From Candidatus Hydrogenedentota bacterium (GTDB lineage: Bacteria; Hydrogenedentota; Hydrogenedentia; Hydrogenedentales; SLHB01): 36,184 nt of DNA. The notes beneath the pieces are model-generated. The model was given only the letters and a program-made list of their open reading frames with translations. It ran no database searches and was not told the DNA's origin. The stretch lies in contig JAIBAQ010000046.1 in the NCBI GenBank assembly GCA_019695095.1, positions 1 through 36,184 of the forward strand, read 5' to 3'. Numbering within the stretch: the stretch's first letter is position 1; every line of letters begins with the position of its first letter. Shown here one piece after another: positions 1-7,725 of this stretch. The translations under genes and the position numbers were made by a program.

Positions 1-359
1 TCACTGATTTCGATCAGCGCGGGTTCCTGCCATTTGCGTTGAGGATCGCCCGCATTCCAGAAAGCATTCGAGTAGACAATACAGTCCAGCCCCATGGGAT
101 TATTCGGATCATCAGTGACCGGCGTCGTAAACTTGAGGGTCATAGAGCCAGCCGGAATACCAAGGGTCACAATCGAATCGTTATTGGGAATACCTGGGCC
201 GCCGCCTCCCGGCGCACCTAGCGCTTTGGTCGAATCGGTGTAACCCGATTGTGGGGAGACCGGCGCGTAGGTAACAACGCTATCCGCCCACGGATCTTCG
301 GCACAAGCCGAAAGTGCGGCCGCGAACAGCGAGAATGCGGCGACCCAGGAAGTTCTCAT
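1..359 (-). CDS. putative secreted surface lipoprotein, partial (C-terminus beyond window edge)
   Basis: The frame is open from an ATG at 359 to the window edge, giving about 119 residues. The N-terminus has a hydrophobic signal segment ending in Leu-Ser-Ala-Cys, which fits a lipobox with Cys19 as the lipidated residue. The mature part begins AEDPWADSVV and carries a YTDSTKALGAPGGGG stretch, then a beta-rich segment (TLKFTTPV, DCIVYSNAFW). This opening, with an ALGAP motif and a later D/N-x-F-W/F element, is typical of secreted cell-surface proteins of Planctomycetes, Bacteroidetes and Deltaproteobacteria, which have no firm biochemical role. The start overlaps the stop of the preceding beta-propeller-like gene in an ATGA, so both are probably translated from one transcript under the upstream cobalamin riboswitch. 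A B12-related surface role is inferred from this context only. Surface lipidation is likewise inferred. Confidence 0.72.
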   Translation of the reverse strand, partial: MRTSWVAAFSLFAAALSACAEDPWADSVVTYAPVSPQSGYTDSTKALGAPGGGGPGIPNNDSIVTLGIPAGSMTLKFTTPVTDDPNNPMGLDCIVYSNAFWNAGDPQRKWQEPALIEIS

Positions 360-1357
360 TTTGTCAGCCCCCGGGCTTTCCGCGCGCCCAGCGCAGAGAG
401 CGCAGCAAGGCAAGCGACAATTCCAAGTCCCGTCAGTCCGGGCAGCGGTATAAGGGTGTCAGCCGGGGTCCACAAGCCCGGAACACCCAAATACACCGAC
501 TGGATGGCGATGATTAGGCCGGTGAATGGATTGAAACCTGCATTGTAAAACTCGAAGCCCGTACCGACCGGATCGTAATTGTTGACAACCAATCCTGTCG
601 TGGGATTAACGGTCTGTATCGAACCAAAGCCACCGATAATGAGGTTGCCGTCATTATCCACCCCTGCTGGACCGCCGCTGTTGTACGTTCCGATAAGCGC
701 ACCGCTCGTCCAAGTGAGAGGGGTGTTCGTGTTGAACGCGTTGATTAGATTGGCCACGGCGAACCTGCGGGTTTCCCCTGTCCAACCGTCGGCGGTGTAG
801 ATGTATTGCAGCGCGGCATCTACTGCAATCGCCGCGGAATAGGTGCCGACATCTTCCACCACGACCTTGAACGTGGGCGTTCCTGAGAAGTCGACGAGCA
901 CGAGCTCGGGAAGGTCGTAGTCATATGGACCTGGACCAACATACAAGGCGCGGTTGATTAGCAACTGTGTGTTGGAAATCCAGACGCCCGAGTAGTTGTT
1001 CACCGTGTTTATCGAGGCGACGGGAGTACCCGGAGCGTTGAGGGCAACAACCGTGATAGCTCCGCTGTATCCTGCACCGAGAGCGGCTCGCGAGCCATCC
1101 GGTGTAATGGCGAGGAAAGACGCATCGCCTGGATATCCGGAAGCGACCTGCGTGAAATAGTCGACGTTGACACCTGCTTGCTCGAAGACGTCACCCCCGT
1201 TCCAAACCAATAGGCGACCATCCTGCATCGGAGCGACAACGACGTTGAATGCCCCCGCTGCGGGAGTTGGAAAATTCGTGAACTGTTCACCCGCCCCCCA
1301 GGCAGGCGACGTTGCCCCGAAGAGCAACACTGCGCAAAGACAATGGAGCTGTCTCAT
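356..1357 (-). CDS. secreted beta-propeller-like protein with CTERM-type sorting tail
   Basis: This encodes about 333 residues from the ATG at 1357, which has an AGGGG Shine-Dalgarno sequence nine bases upstream. An ATG at 1378 and a GTG at 1438 are in frame but lack a good ribosome site. The protein starts with a signal peptide (MRQLHCLCAVLLFGATSPAWG). The middle is made of repeated beta-strand units (for example LLVWNGGDVF, FLAITPDGSRAALG, YIYTADGWTG, LIIGGFGSIQTV), as in YVTN/YncE-type propellers. The last 35 or so residues form a short IPLPGLTGL motif, a hydrophobic helix and a basic end (ARKARG), like PEP-CTERM-family sorting tails. It is the first gene after a cobalamin riboswitch, and its stop overlaps the next start. 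In Bacteroides the propeller BtuG captures B12 at the cell surface. An analogous role here is an inference from fold type and riboswitch, not from sequence identity. Confidence 0.7.
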   Translation of the reverse strand: MRQLHCLCAVLLFGATSPAWGAGEQFTNFPTPAAGAFNVVVAPMQDGRLLVWNGGDVFEQAGVNVDYFTQVASGYPGDASFLAITPDGSRAALGAGYSGAITVVALNAPGTPVASINTVNNYSGVWISNTQLLINRALYVGPGPYDYDLPELVLVDFSGTPTFKVVVEDVGTYSAAIAVDAALQYIYTADGWTGETRRFAVANLINAFNTNTPLTWTSGALIGTYNSGGPAGVDNDGNLIIGGFGSIQTVNPTTGLVVNNYDPVGTGFEFYNAGFNPFTGLIIAIQSVYLGVPGLWTPADTLIPLPGLTGLGIVACLAALSALGARKARGLTK

Positions 1358-1438
1358 CAATAGAAACCCCTGCTTCATGCGTGACCGGCGCTCGCGACCG
1401 CGCCACGCGACCTCCGTTGCGTGCAAACCACTGAGCAC

Positions 1439-1636
1439 GGGACAGAACAGGCGCGAATGCAGGAGGTTTTGCGGGAGCCACCTACGCGATGCCGAAGAGC
1501 CTGGACAACAGACGCATTACGGGCTGTGTCGAAGAATCTTACGGAAGCGGTAGACGGGAAAAGGTAGGTATTCGGAGAGGCGATCTCGATATGCCAGAAC
1601 TTTTCCGCGAAGTTTCCGCAATCCCAACTGCGAAGT
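1439..1636 (-). other. long untranslated leader between riboswitch and first gene
   Basis: About 200 bases separate the aptamer from the in-frame GTG at 1438, and 280 bases separate it from the preferred start at 1357. I find no convincing small gene, no GC-rich hairpin followed by a U tract, and no clear anti-Shine-Dalgarno pairing. Short reading frames crossing the aptamer on either strand have no ribosome site and no recognisable product. Confidence 0.5.
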
Positions 1637-1800
1637 GGGGCAGGTCTTCTGGCTTCCGGATCGTTCTACCGGCCGCGCCTTCCCGCTCGGTCGAGCAGTG
1701 GCTTCATGCGGCTTTCGTCCCCGGTTACAGCAGCGCGACTGCGACGGATTCTCACCGTCTTCCCTTGGCCCACGCGCCAAGAAACCGATTGTGTGAGTTA
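1637..1800 (-). ncRNA. cobalamin (B12) riboswitch, class I
   Basis: Read on the minus strand, the conserved class-I cobalamin aptamer elements occur in order. A TTGGC/GCCAA hairpin (1765-1780) is followed by GGGAAG (1759-1764), GGTGAGAATCC (1746-1756) and the B12-box-like CTGTAACC (1723-1730). GCCACTG (1696-1702) and GGGAAGG (1678-1684) then form the peripheral arm, and GAAGACCTGCC (1639-1649) closes the core. The spacing of all blocks is normal for the family. A strong promoter lies just upstream (1829-1857). The aptamer is followed by about 280 bases of leader before the beta-propeller-like gene. I see no obvious U-tract terminator in that leader, so the expression platform is not identified. 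Exact aptamer ends are approximate. Confidence 0.93.
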
Positions 1801-1828
1801 CCCCCTCCTTTCATCTTACGTGACCGTC

Positions 1829-1857
1829 ACTATACGGCGGTCACTGTCCTCTGTCAA
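1829..1857 (-). promoter_or_regulatory. sigma-70-type promoter of the riboswitch transcript
   Basis: On the minus strand TTGACA (1852-1857) is followed after exactly 17 bases by TATAGT (1829-1834). The predicted transcript starts near 1822, a short distance upstream of the cobalamin aptamer. The promoter sits in the 90 bases between the stop of the GH42-like gene (1890) and the riboswitch, so the B12-controlled genes form their own transcription unit. A GTGACCG/CGGTCAC inverted repeat overlaps the -10 region and could also form a hairpin. Confidence 0.8.
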
Positions 1858-1889
1858 GTAAGACTCAGAGTCAATCGTAGAGACTTCAA

Positions 1890-4277
1890 TCACGGATACT
1901 GCGTTCCAACGGGTTCACTGGAGACAGATTCCGGCGGCGGCGGCTCGACGGGTTCGGCCGGCGCCTGCGTACTGTCTGTCGATTCCGCGTTCTCTACCGC
2001 GCCTTGCGGCAACTGCTCGGTTTCTTTCGAGTACTCCAGTCCAAGCACGCGGGTGTCGCCCTGCTTCATAGGCATGAGCAGGAACCGTTTGTTTTGCCAA
2101 CCTACATCAGGGTCCAGCCGGTCTTGGATGTTGAACGTGGCGCCAAGGTCCAGGGAGCGCTCGCCGTTGCTTCCGGCATGAACCGCAACCATGTTCGGGC
2201 CAAAGTGAAGGATGTCGGAGTGCTTTTCCCCACCCTGTCGAATGAATACGTGCTTCTCCAGGATGAGCAGGATTTCGCGCAGGATCTCCGGCGTCAAAAC
2301 GGGCTCCGCAACATAGATGGATGCCCAACCTTCCGGGAAGAACTCGGCAGCGACACTGACCATGCCTGATTCGCGGTAACGAGCCATGATCTTTGTTTCT
2401 TCGGTCTCGATATAGAACATGGGAGCCCATTGATCGGGTCCACCGAAGGCCGTGCCCTGCCCCACAAATCGTCCGCCAGATAGCTGCCACTGAGAACCGG
2501 AGCGCGCCGGACCGTCAAACATAAGGACCTTTAGTCCTGTTGTCGCGGCACAGTTTTCGACGGATGGCTGATCGTCAATATAGCCCGGGGCGTACATCCA
2601 GATCGCCGCCGAGCGTTGGGCAATGAGAAGATTCTTAATCTGATCGCGATCCTCGGGATGGAGGTGGAATGCGTTCACAAACAAGTACACCGCGGCTTCT
2701 TGGGCGTGGCCGCTTAGGATGTCCTGAAGAAGACAGAATTGCGTGGGAACTCCAGAGCGTAGTGCGGCATCACGCACACCAGCCAACAGGAGTTCGTTCA
2801 GTTTGGTGTCGCATCGCTGAAAGAAGCGGCTCGCCTCGTCCACCACGACGCAGAGAGTCAGGCGCTGCTCAGGCGTCGCGTATGCAATAGGCTCTCCCTT
2901 GGTCCAAGCTTCGCTCGTGGGCCAGACCGCTTGGTAGGACTCACGCATCCGCCGGAACAGGTCCCACATTTCCGTGTTGTGAAGGCTGCCAACGCCTTGC
3001 GCGTCATCCCACATCACCCCGAGTCCGTGCGTCACGGCGGCGGCAAAGTTGCGTCTCTGAACGCGCAAAACATCCTCGGAGCGCAGACCCTCAATACGTT
3101 CAATTTCACCCGATACGGCATTTCGGGAAATACCTGTGCGCGTATCGTCCACGAGCGCCCACAGCTTCTTTCGCCAACGCGCGCTGTCTACCGGCCCCAT
3201 GAAGCCGCCAGCCCCCCCCAGACCGCGGTCCTTGTATGAGACTGGAGTGACTACCCCGTCTACCACGCCGTCCAAGAGTATCCCTAAGGCCAGCTGTCCA
3301 CTGTCGTTCGCGGGGTATTCGAAAGCGCTGCCATAGGTGGCAAGAATCAGCAGAGAGGTCTTCGCATTCTGCCGAAGGAACCCTGCGAATTCCGATACTG
3401 CATCGGCGGTCGATTCGGATAGGTAGCGCAAGTAGTCTACTTGACGCTGTTCCTCCGGCAACTTGAAGAAGACGTTTAGAGTATCCGCTGAGTTTGGCTT
3501 GTCCGGAATCGGGGCATCGTCAAACGTGCAAGCCAAGTCTCCCCATGCGGTTTGCAGCGCCATATTGTCGGCATATTGAGTGCGGAGCCATGCGCGAAAA
3601 CCCGATGTGCCAGACGGAGAACGGTCATAGTCGCCCGCATGCAGCCACGCACCGTCAACCGGCCCGGCAACTATTACGCCCTTGATGTGGTCACCCGATT
3701 TGGCCTTGTTCACCGTTTCCGCCAGAACGGCCAAAGCAGATTTGCCTGCTTCTGTCCACACTTGAGACTCCAGACTCACCAAGCGCTTTCCATCCACTTC
3801 AATGCTTGAAGCCGCATCGGGATGGGCGTCCAACCAAGCGGCTGGCGGCTCGAAGTTGATCCACAGGAAGAGCGTCGCTTCCGGATCGGTTTCAAGGATG
3901 CGATCCAGGGCCGCAGTAACCGGCTCGAGCGGGGTGTCCACTCCTGGCCATGGAAGTGGCACGCGAACCGCATATTGGTGCACGCCGGCGAGCGCGGCAA
4001 GTCGCACTTCGCCGATCACAGCTTCAATATCGGAGCCAGGGAGAACACTTGTGCTGAAAAACAGCGGCCATCCCATTCGCGGCGTGGCGGCTGTCTCTTC
4101 TTCCGGAGCCGAAACGGGTTCGTCCGGCGTCCAACTCTGCATGTCAGAAGTCGAGAAGTCCGAACCACCCAACGATCCGATCCAAAACCCGACTATCGCG
4201 GCGGCTCCAATGAAGACCACCGCCAGCAAGATGGGAAACAACACACCCTTCGAACTAGAACTTCCGCGTCGCGACAT
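1890..4277 (-). CDS. membrane-anchored GH42-like (beta-galactosidase-like) protein
   Basis: This encodes 795 residues. A short basic N-terminus and one membrane helix (about residues 11-33) are followed by an acidic, Pro-rich linker (45-65) and a TIM-barrel-like region (about 67-440). Segments such as ALAGVHQYAVRVPLPWPG and LWALVDDTRTG match the style of GH42-like proteins of Planctomycetes, and the later part resembles a beta-galactosidase trimerisation/GATase-like domain. Where related proteins carry a Gly-Glu-Trp around the acid/base glutamate, this one reads GPVDGAW (205-211), so the usual Glu appears replaced by Ala210. The C-terminus is low-complexity and rich in Pro, Glu and Ser. The start overlaps the polyprenyl synthase stop by 23 bases. 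Membrane anchoring with the barrel outside the cytoplasm is predicted. Whether it is an active glycosidase is doubtful, and the substrate is unknown. Confidence 0.68.
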   Translation of the reverse strand: MSRRGSSSSKGVLFPILLAVVFIGAAAIVGFWIGSLGGSDFSTSDMQSWTPDEPVSAPEEETAATPRMGWPLFFSTSVLPGSDIEAVIGEVRLAALAGVHQYAVRVPLPWPGVDTPLEPVTAALDRILETDPEATLFLWINFEPPAAWLDAHPDAASSIEVDGKRLVSLESQVWTEAGKSALAVLAETVNKAKSGDHIKGVIVAGPVDGAWLHAGDYDRSPSGTSGFRAWLRTQYADNMALQTAWGDLACTFDDAPIPDKPNSADTLNVFFKLPEEQRQVDYLRYLSESTADAVSEFAGFLRQNAKTSLLILATYGSAFEYPANDSGQLALGILLDGVVDGVVTPVSYKDRGLGGAGGFMGPVDSARWRKKLWALVDDTRTGISRNAVSGEIERIEGLRSEDVLRVQRRNFAAAVTHGLGVMWDDAQGVGSLHNTEMWDLFRRMRESYQAVWPTSEAWTKGEPIAYATPEQRLTLCVVVDEASRFFQRCDTKLNELLLAGVRDAALRSGVPTQFCLLQDILSGHAQEAAVYLFVNAFHLHPEDRDQIKNLLIAQRSAAIWMYAPGYIDDQPSVENCAATTGLKVLMFDGPARSGSQWQLSGGRFVGQGTAFGGPDQWAPMFYIETEETKIMARYRESGMVSVAAEFFPEGWASIYVAEPVLTPEILREILLILEKHVFIRQGGEKHSDILHFGPNMVAVHAGSNGERSLDLGATFNIQDRLDPDVGWQNKRFLLMPMKQGDTRVLGLEYSKETEQLPQGAVENAESTDSTQAPAEPVEPPPPESVSSEPVGTQYP

Positions 4278-5121
4278 ACCTTGCCATCATCCGTAGTGGA
4301 TCGGCGGCATCGCCGAATATCCGCAGATGGTCTTCCGCAGATGCAACCAGATCCGAAACTCGTTTATGTGCCCCTTCTTCACCCAGATGCGTCACCATCG
4401 TAATCTTGTGGGATTCCTCGCCGTGGAGGCCAGCATCGATAAGGTCATCGGTGATCTGAAAAGCCAGTCCCAATTCCAGTGCGTAGTTGTTCAAAGCCTC
4501 GCGCTGTGCCAACGACATTCCGACCAGGGTCGCGGGGATAGTGAGTCCGCCCGCAAAAAGCGCCGATGCCTTCCGCCGATAGGTGTCTTCCATCGCTTCC
4601 AGGGTCAGCGGCACTTCGGACTGACCTAGATCCAGGTGCTGACCGTAGATGGCTCCTTGGGTACCGATGACTTGGGCCAAAGACTGTGTGACTAGGGCCG
4701 CCACTTCAGGTTGCGACGACGACGCGGCATTGCGGGCGACCAACTCGAATGCCTGTGCAATGAGTGCCACGGACGCCAACAGCGCAGATGCCTCTCCAAA
4801 TCGGACATGTGTGCTGGGAATGTCTCGACGTGTGTCGGCGTCGTCCATGGATGGCAAATCATCGAGTATGAGGGAGGCGGTATGAACAAACTCGATGGCA
4901 CAGGCCGAATCCAGCACGCTCTCAAAGGGCGCGTTCGCAAGGTCCGCTACGGACAGTGCGAGTATTGCCCGAAGACGTTTACCTCCGCCGAGAGTCGCGT
5001 ATCGCATGGCTTCGTGGACGTGGCGAGGTTCCACTGCCGCGCTCGGCAGACGTTCATCGAGCGCACGGTCGATGAGGAGCTTGCGCTCTGCGAGGTATGA
5101 GGCTAAGTTAAACGGACTCAT
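4255..5121 (-). CDS. short-chain polyprenyl diphosphate synthase (GGPP/FPP synthase type)
   Basis: This encodes 288 residues from the ATG at 5121. An AAGG ribosome site precedes that start, which overlaps the glycosyltransferase stop by 14 bases. A frame extension to 5187 is possible but lies inside the upstream gene. The diagnostic motifs are GGGKRLRA (45-52), the first Asp-rich motif DDLPSMDD (87-94) with the two-residue insertion of the bacterial FPP/type-II group, and the second motif QITDDLID with Asp225, Asp226 and Asp229. Both bind Mg-diphosphate for chain elongation of allylic diphosphates with IPP. The fifth residue before the first motif is Ala82, where FPP synthases usually have Tyr or Phe. 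This suggests a longer C20 product, an inference. The neighbours suggest supply of an isoprenoid for membrane or glycan work, but the enzyme may simply be the housekeeping one. Confidence 0.9.
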   Translation of the reverse strand: MSPFNLASYLAERKLLIDRALDERLPSAAVEPRHVHEAMRYATLGGGKRLRAILALSVADLANAPFESVLDSACAIEFVHTASLILDDLPSMDDADTRRDIPSTHVRFGEASALLASVALIAQAFELVARNAASSSQPEVAALVTQSLAQVIGTQGAIYGQHLDLGQSEVPLTLEAMEDTYRRKASALFAGGLTIPATLVGMSLAQREALNNYALELGLAFQITDDLIDAGLHGEESHKITMVTHLGEEGAHKRVSDLVASAEDHLRIFGDAADPLRMMARYVATRKF

Positions 5122-6478
5122 TTGGTAGCCTTGCTTCGGGAGGATGCGTGTCCGCGCGGAGCGGCTCCACCGCAATCCATCCCCCAATGTCTATTTGTTC
5201 ACCGGTCTCTTCTGCCGTGAAGAGACGCTCGGCGTAGAACTCCAGAGTCCCAGGTCGCGTTTCAATAACGACTTCCTCAAGCGACGATGTGCTGAGGTGG
5301 GCAAGTTGGCAATCATTCTGGGCCACTCGTACGTGGGCCTCGGCCACGCGAGGATAGCAATTCGTAAGAAGGATGCGCAAAGGGCCTCCTTCGACGGCAA
5401 GTGTCGCGCGTTGTGTCATCGGCCGAACGCGAAAGACGCCTTTGAGAGTCCGGGGAGCGTACCAACCCTCCTCGGGAAACTCGGTACCTGGGAAGAATAG
5501 CTGACGTTTCTGCACCATGGGCCAGAAACGCATTGGGTTAAAGCCTGTAGCACGTAACGCCTTACGAGCCTTCGCAGCCTTTCCAAGGTACGCCAGAGCA
5601 TCAAACCACGAGCGGACATGAGCCTTGATTCGCCATCCTTCGCCATTCAGGAGTGCTCTGCCCAAGGCTTTGCACTCGCTCATGATATACGCAGCCGCAA
5701 TGGCTGCCGACTTTGAAGCCGGAAAATTGCGAAGGATCAACCTGAGTCTGTTTCTCGTGTTGAGGTAGTACTTGCGTTTCGCGCGCTCCCCTTCGCCCAT
5801 TGTGGCGCTGAACTTGTGGCGGACCACGGCTTCCGGGCAACTCCACACTTCGTAGCCGGCACTCCACATGCGCAGGCTCAGGTCGAGGTCATCAAGGTAG
5901 ATCTCGAAGTCGGTTGGCAGAAGTCCGGTCTTCCGTAGCGAGGAACTCCGCAAGAACATCGCACCGCCGCACACCCCGAGGACAGGTTTCGACATATTCC
6001 AAGCCGGGGTATCGACGCGGCCCAATCCTTCATCCCAACCGACGCCAACCATGGAACAGGTCACCCCCACCGAGTTCAAGAGGTCTGGCTGGTAGAACAT
6101 CAGCATCTTGGGCGCGATGGCGCCGGCATTTGGGTTGGCGTCCGCGAATTCGACCAGTTTGCCTACGGCGTCGGGCGCGGTCCACGTGTCGTTATTCAGC
6201 AGAAAGATGTAGTCGGCATCCGCTTCAAGGGCACGCTCGATACCCGCGTTGTTGCCAGGGGACCATCCGAGATTCTCGCCTAGCTCGACAATTTCGACTC
6301 GCGGGTCAACCCCGAACTCACGGCGCACGTACTCGACGGAACCGTCCGTACTGCCATTATCCACGAGCACAAACCGGACGTGCGGATATTCGCAGGCCAG
6401 GAGCGACGTGAAGCAATCGTTGAGATGTTCGATGCCGTTCCAGTTAATAATGATCACATGAACGAGCCGATACGTCAT
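5108..6478 (-). CDS. family 2 glycosyltransferase with extra C-terminal beta domain
   Basis: This encodes 456 residues. The GT-A catalytic domain covers about residues 5-290. It shows IIINWNG at the N-terminus, VDNGSTDGS (39-47) for nucleotide binding, LLNNDT (94-98) as the DxD-like metal site, and YLDDLDLSLR (194-203) holding the likely catalytic acid. This pattern matches rhamnosyl/galactosyl transferases of the WbbL/RfbN type. After a basic, possibly membrane-associated stretch, the last 110 or so residues look like a small beta-sandwich of unknown role. The start has no Shine-Dalgarno sequence. An extended -10 (TGCTATACT) ends only 10 bases upstream, so the message may be leaderless. The gene heads an operon with the polyprenyl synthase and the GH42-like gene. 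The donor sugar and acceptor cannot be read from sequence. Confidence 0.88.
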   Translation of the reverse strand: MTYRLVHVIIINWNGIEHLNDCFTSLLACEYPHVRFVLVDNGSTDGSVEYVRREFGVDPRVEIVELGENLGWSPGNNAGIERALEADADYIFLLNNDTWTAPDAVGKLVEFADANPNAGAIAPKMLMFYQPDLLNSVGVTCSMVGVGWDEGLGRVDTPAWNMSKPVLGVCGGAMFLRSSSLRKTGLLPTDFEIYLDDLDLSLRMWSAGYEVWSCPEAVVRHKFSATMGEGERAKRKYYLNTRNRLRLILRNFPASKSAAIAAAYIMSECKALGRALLNGEGWRIKAHVRSWFDALAYLGKAAKARKALRATGFNPMRFWPMVQKRQLFFPGTEFPEEGWYAPRTLKGVFRVRPMTQRATLAVEGGPLRILLTNCYPRVAEAHVRVAQNDCQLAHLSTSSLEEVVIETRPGTLEFYAERLFTAEETGEQIDIGGWIAVEPLRADTHPPEARLPNESV

Positions 6479-6488
6479 AATGGAACGA

Positions 6489-6497
6489 AGTATAGCA
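6489..6497 (-). promoter_or_regulatory. extended -10 promoter of the glycosyltransferase operon
   Basis: On the minus strand TGCTATACT is an extended -10 box. The expected start point falls about 4 bases before the ATG at 6478, which has no ribosome site. This predicts a leaderless or nearly leaderless transcript. No good -35 hexamer is visible at 16-18 bases, as is usual for extended -10 promoters. Confidence 0.5.
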
Positions 6498-6555
6498 GGC
6501 GTTGACCTGTGCTTCGAGAGGCGTCAGCCCTTCGGCGAACAGAAGAGGAATTACT

Positions 6556-6711
6556 ATGTCATTTGGTCGCGCGGTTGTATGCATTCTGCTTCCCCCACTT
6601 GCGGTCATCGACAAGGGATGCGGGCCGCTCTTGCTGGTCAGCATTCTCTGGCTCTGCGGATGGATTCCAGGCGTTATCGCGGCGTTGATTCTGTGCAAAG
6701 AGAATAAGTAA
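6556..6711 (+). CDS. YqaE/Pmp3-family small membrane protein
   Basis: This encodes 51 residues from the ATG at 6556, which follows GAGGAATTACT, a good ribosome site. The protein is almost wholly two membrane helices with the family signature LLPPLAV near residues 10-16, a Gly/Cys turn, and a second helix ending in ALILCKENK. YqaE/Pmp3 (UPF0057) proteins are about 50-residue proteolipids linked to membrane potential and to salt or cold stress in yeast and plants. Their bacterial role is unclear. The gene diverges from the glycosyltransferase operon and converges with the HAD gene. A longer frame starting at 6502 adds 18 residues without a ribosome site and is not preferred. Confidence 0.88.
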   Translation: MSFGRAVVCILLPPLAVIDKGCGPLLLVSILWLCGWIPGVIAALILCKENK

Positions 6712-6730
6712 GCCCTTTGGCTATTTCTTT
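6711..6730 (+). terminator. short hairpin with T-rich tail after the YqaE-type gene
   Basis: AGCC-CTTT-GGCT is followed by ATTTCTTTT. The four-base-pair stem is weak, but the T-rich tail sits directly after the stop codon and overlaps the end of the convergent HAD gene. Confidence 0.3.
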
Positions 6731-7725
6731 TCCTCGTCTGTCACGTGCGTTGGGCCGGGACTGACCTTGCTCTGAAACGCCCGTTTGCGCTCCTCGACCA
6801 TCCGGCCCGCAATTTCCTTCACGACAGCTTCGAGCCACATGGAGACCTGGGTGCCCTCGCGATAATCCGCCGGGGCTACGTGGTCGACACGGTCGGTGTC
6901 TTGCAGGCGCTTGGCTTGCTCGAAGTGTTTTGCCGATCCGGGCGTGTACACGGCGCAGGTGTGGCCGTTGTGCTTCTTGACGACTGAGAAAGACGGGATG
7001 TCGCTTGGGCCGTCGGCAATGTAGATCATGTTCTTGAAAGGAACGCGCCGCTCGTCCTCGGGGATGGCATCGTTTACGCTTATCCCCGCCTTGTTGACCC
7101 CCTTATTGATTTCGAAAAGCGCGCGTGTTTTCGTCGTGTTGTCCAGGAATCCCGCGATTTGGCTAATCGGACCCGTCTGGGGGCTTCCGGCGAAATCGGT
7201 CCCTGGTCCGGCGGGTACCTCAATGAACTCGGATGCGTGTATGCCGGACAAATACGGGGCAATCCGCGAACCTCTCACCATCTCGGCGATGCCCGTCGAG
7301 ACCACGTAGTGCTCAAGGTGGAGGTCCCATTCGTCGAATGGGCTGATTCGTGCGAGATTGGCAAGACGCTCGAACAATTCGGGGATGCCGGGAAAGAACT
7401 CGATATCGGCGCCCAATTCACGCAAACGCGCGTTGGTGAGGTCCGGCATACGCCCGGATTGGACATATGACAGCAAGTGGCCAAGGTATGAAGTGTCTTG
7501 CTGAACCGTGACTCCCGCTTTGGCGTAATACGCGGGAAGCGCGTTGACTTCCGCCCAGAAGCGCTGCTCATCGACATCGTAAGCATCGAAGAGGGGTTTC
7601 TGCATGTATTGCGGTGAAAGAGTCTTGTCGAAATCCCAGATCACCGCGATGACGTTTTGTAGAAAGAGTCCTTTTTCCGGCACGGCTTGCCCATTCCTTT
7701 TCGTTGTATCGGGGAACGATAACAC
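6721..7725 (-). CDS. HAD-superfamily hydrolase (phosphoserine-phosphatase-like)
   Basis: This encodes 334 residues from a GTG at 7725. An in-frame GTG at 7683 preceded by AAAAGGA is an alternative that would remove 14 residues. HAD motif I is DFDKT (31-35 from the long start), with Asp31 as nucleophile and Asp33 as acid/base. Motif II is the Thr of VVSTG, the Lys lies in NTTKTRAL, and motif III/IV is YIADGPSDIPSF. These complete the phosphotransferase site. The alpha-helical stretch between motifs I and II is a C1-type cap. The protein is longer than typical phosphoserine phosphatase (about 220) and has a basic C-terminal tail. It belongs to a conserved but uncharacterised HAD group, and the substrate is unknown. 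It is a single gene. A TATATT box near 7788-7793 on its strand is a possible but weak promoter. Confidence 0.8.
   Translation of the reverse strand: MLSFPDTTKRNGQAVPEKGLFLQNVIAVIWDFDKTLSPQYMQKPLFDAYDVDEQRFWAEVNALPAYYAKAGVTVQQDTSYLGHLLSYVQSGRMPDLTNARLRELGADIEFFPGIPELFERLANLARISPFDEWDLHLEHYVVSTGIAEMVRGSRIAPYLSGIHASEFIEVPAGPGTDFAGSPQTGPISQIAGFLDNTTKTRALFEINKGVNKAGISVNDAIPEDERRVPFKNMIYIADGPSDIPSFSVVKKHNGHTCAVYTPGSAKHFEQAKRLQDTDRVDHVAPADYREGTQVSMWLEAVVKEIAGRMVEERKRAFQSKVSPGPTHVTDEEKK

Noticed and set aside
1489-2181. 230-residue plus-strand frame across the riboswitch
   Set aside because: It is explained by the riboswitch and the end of the GH42-like gene on the opposite strand, and has no ribosome site or domain.
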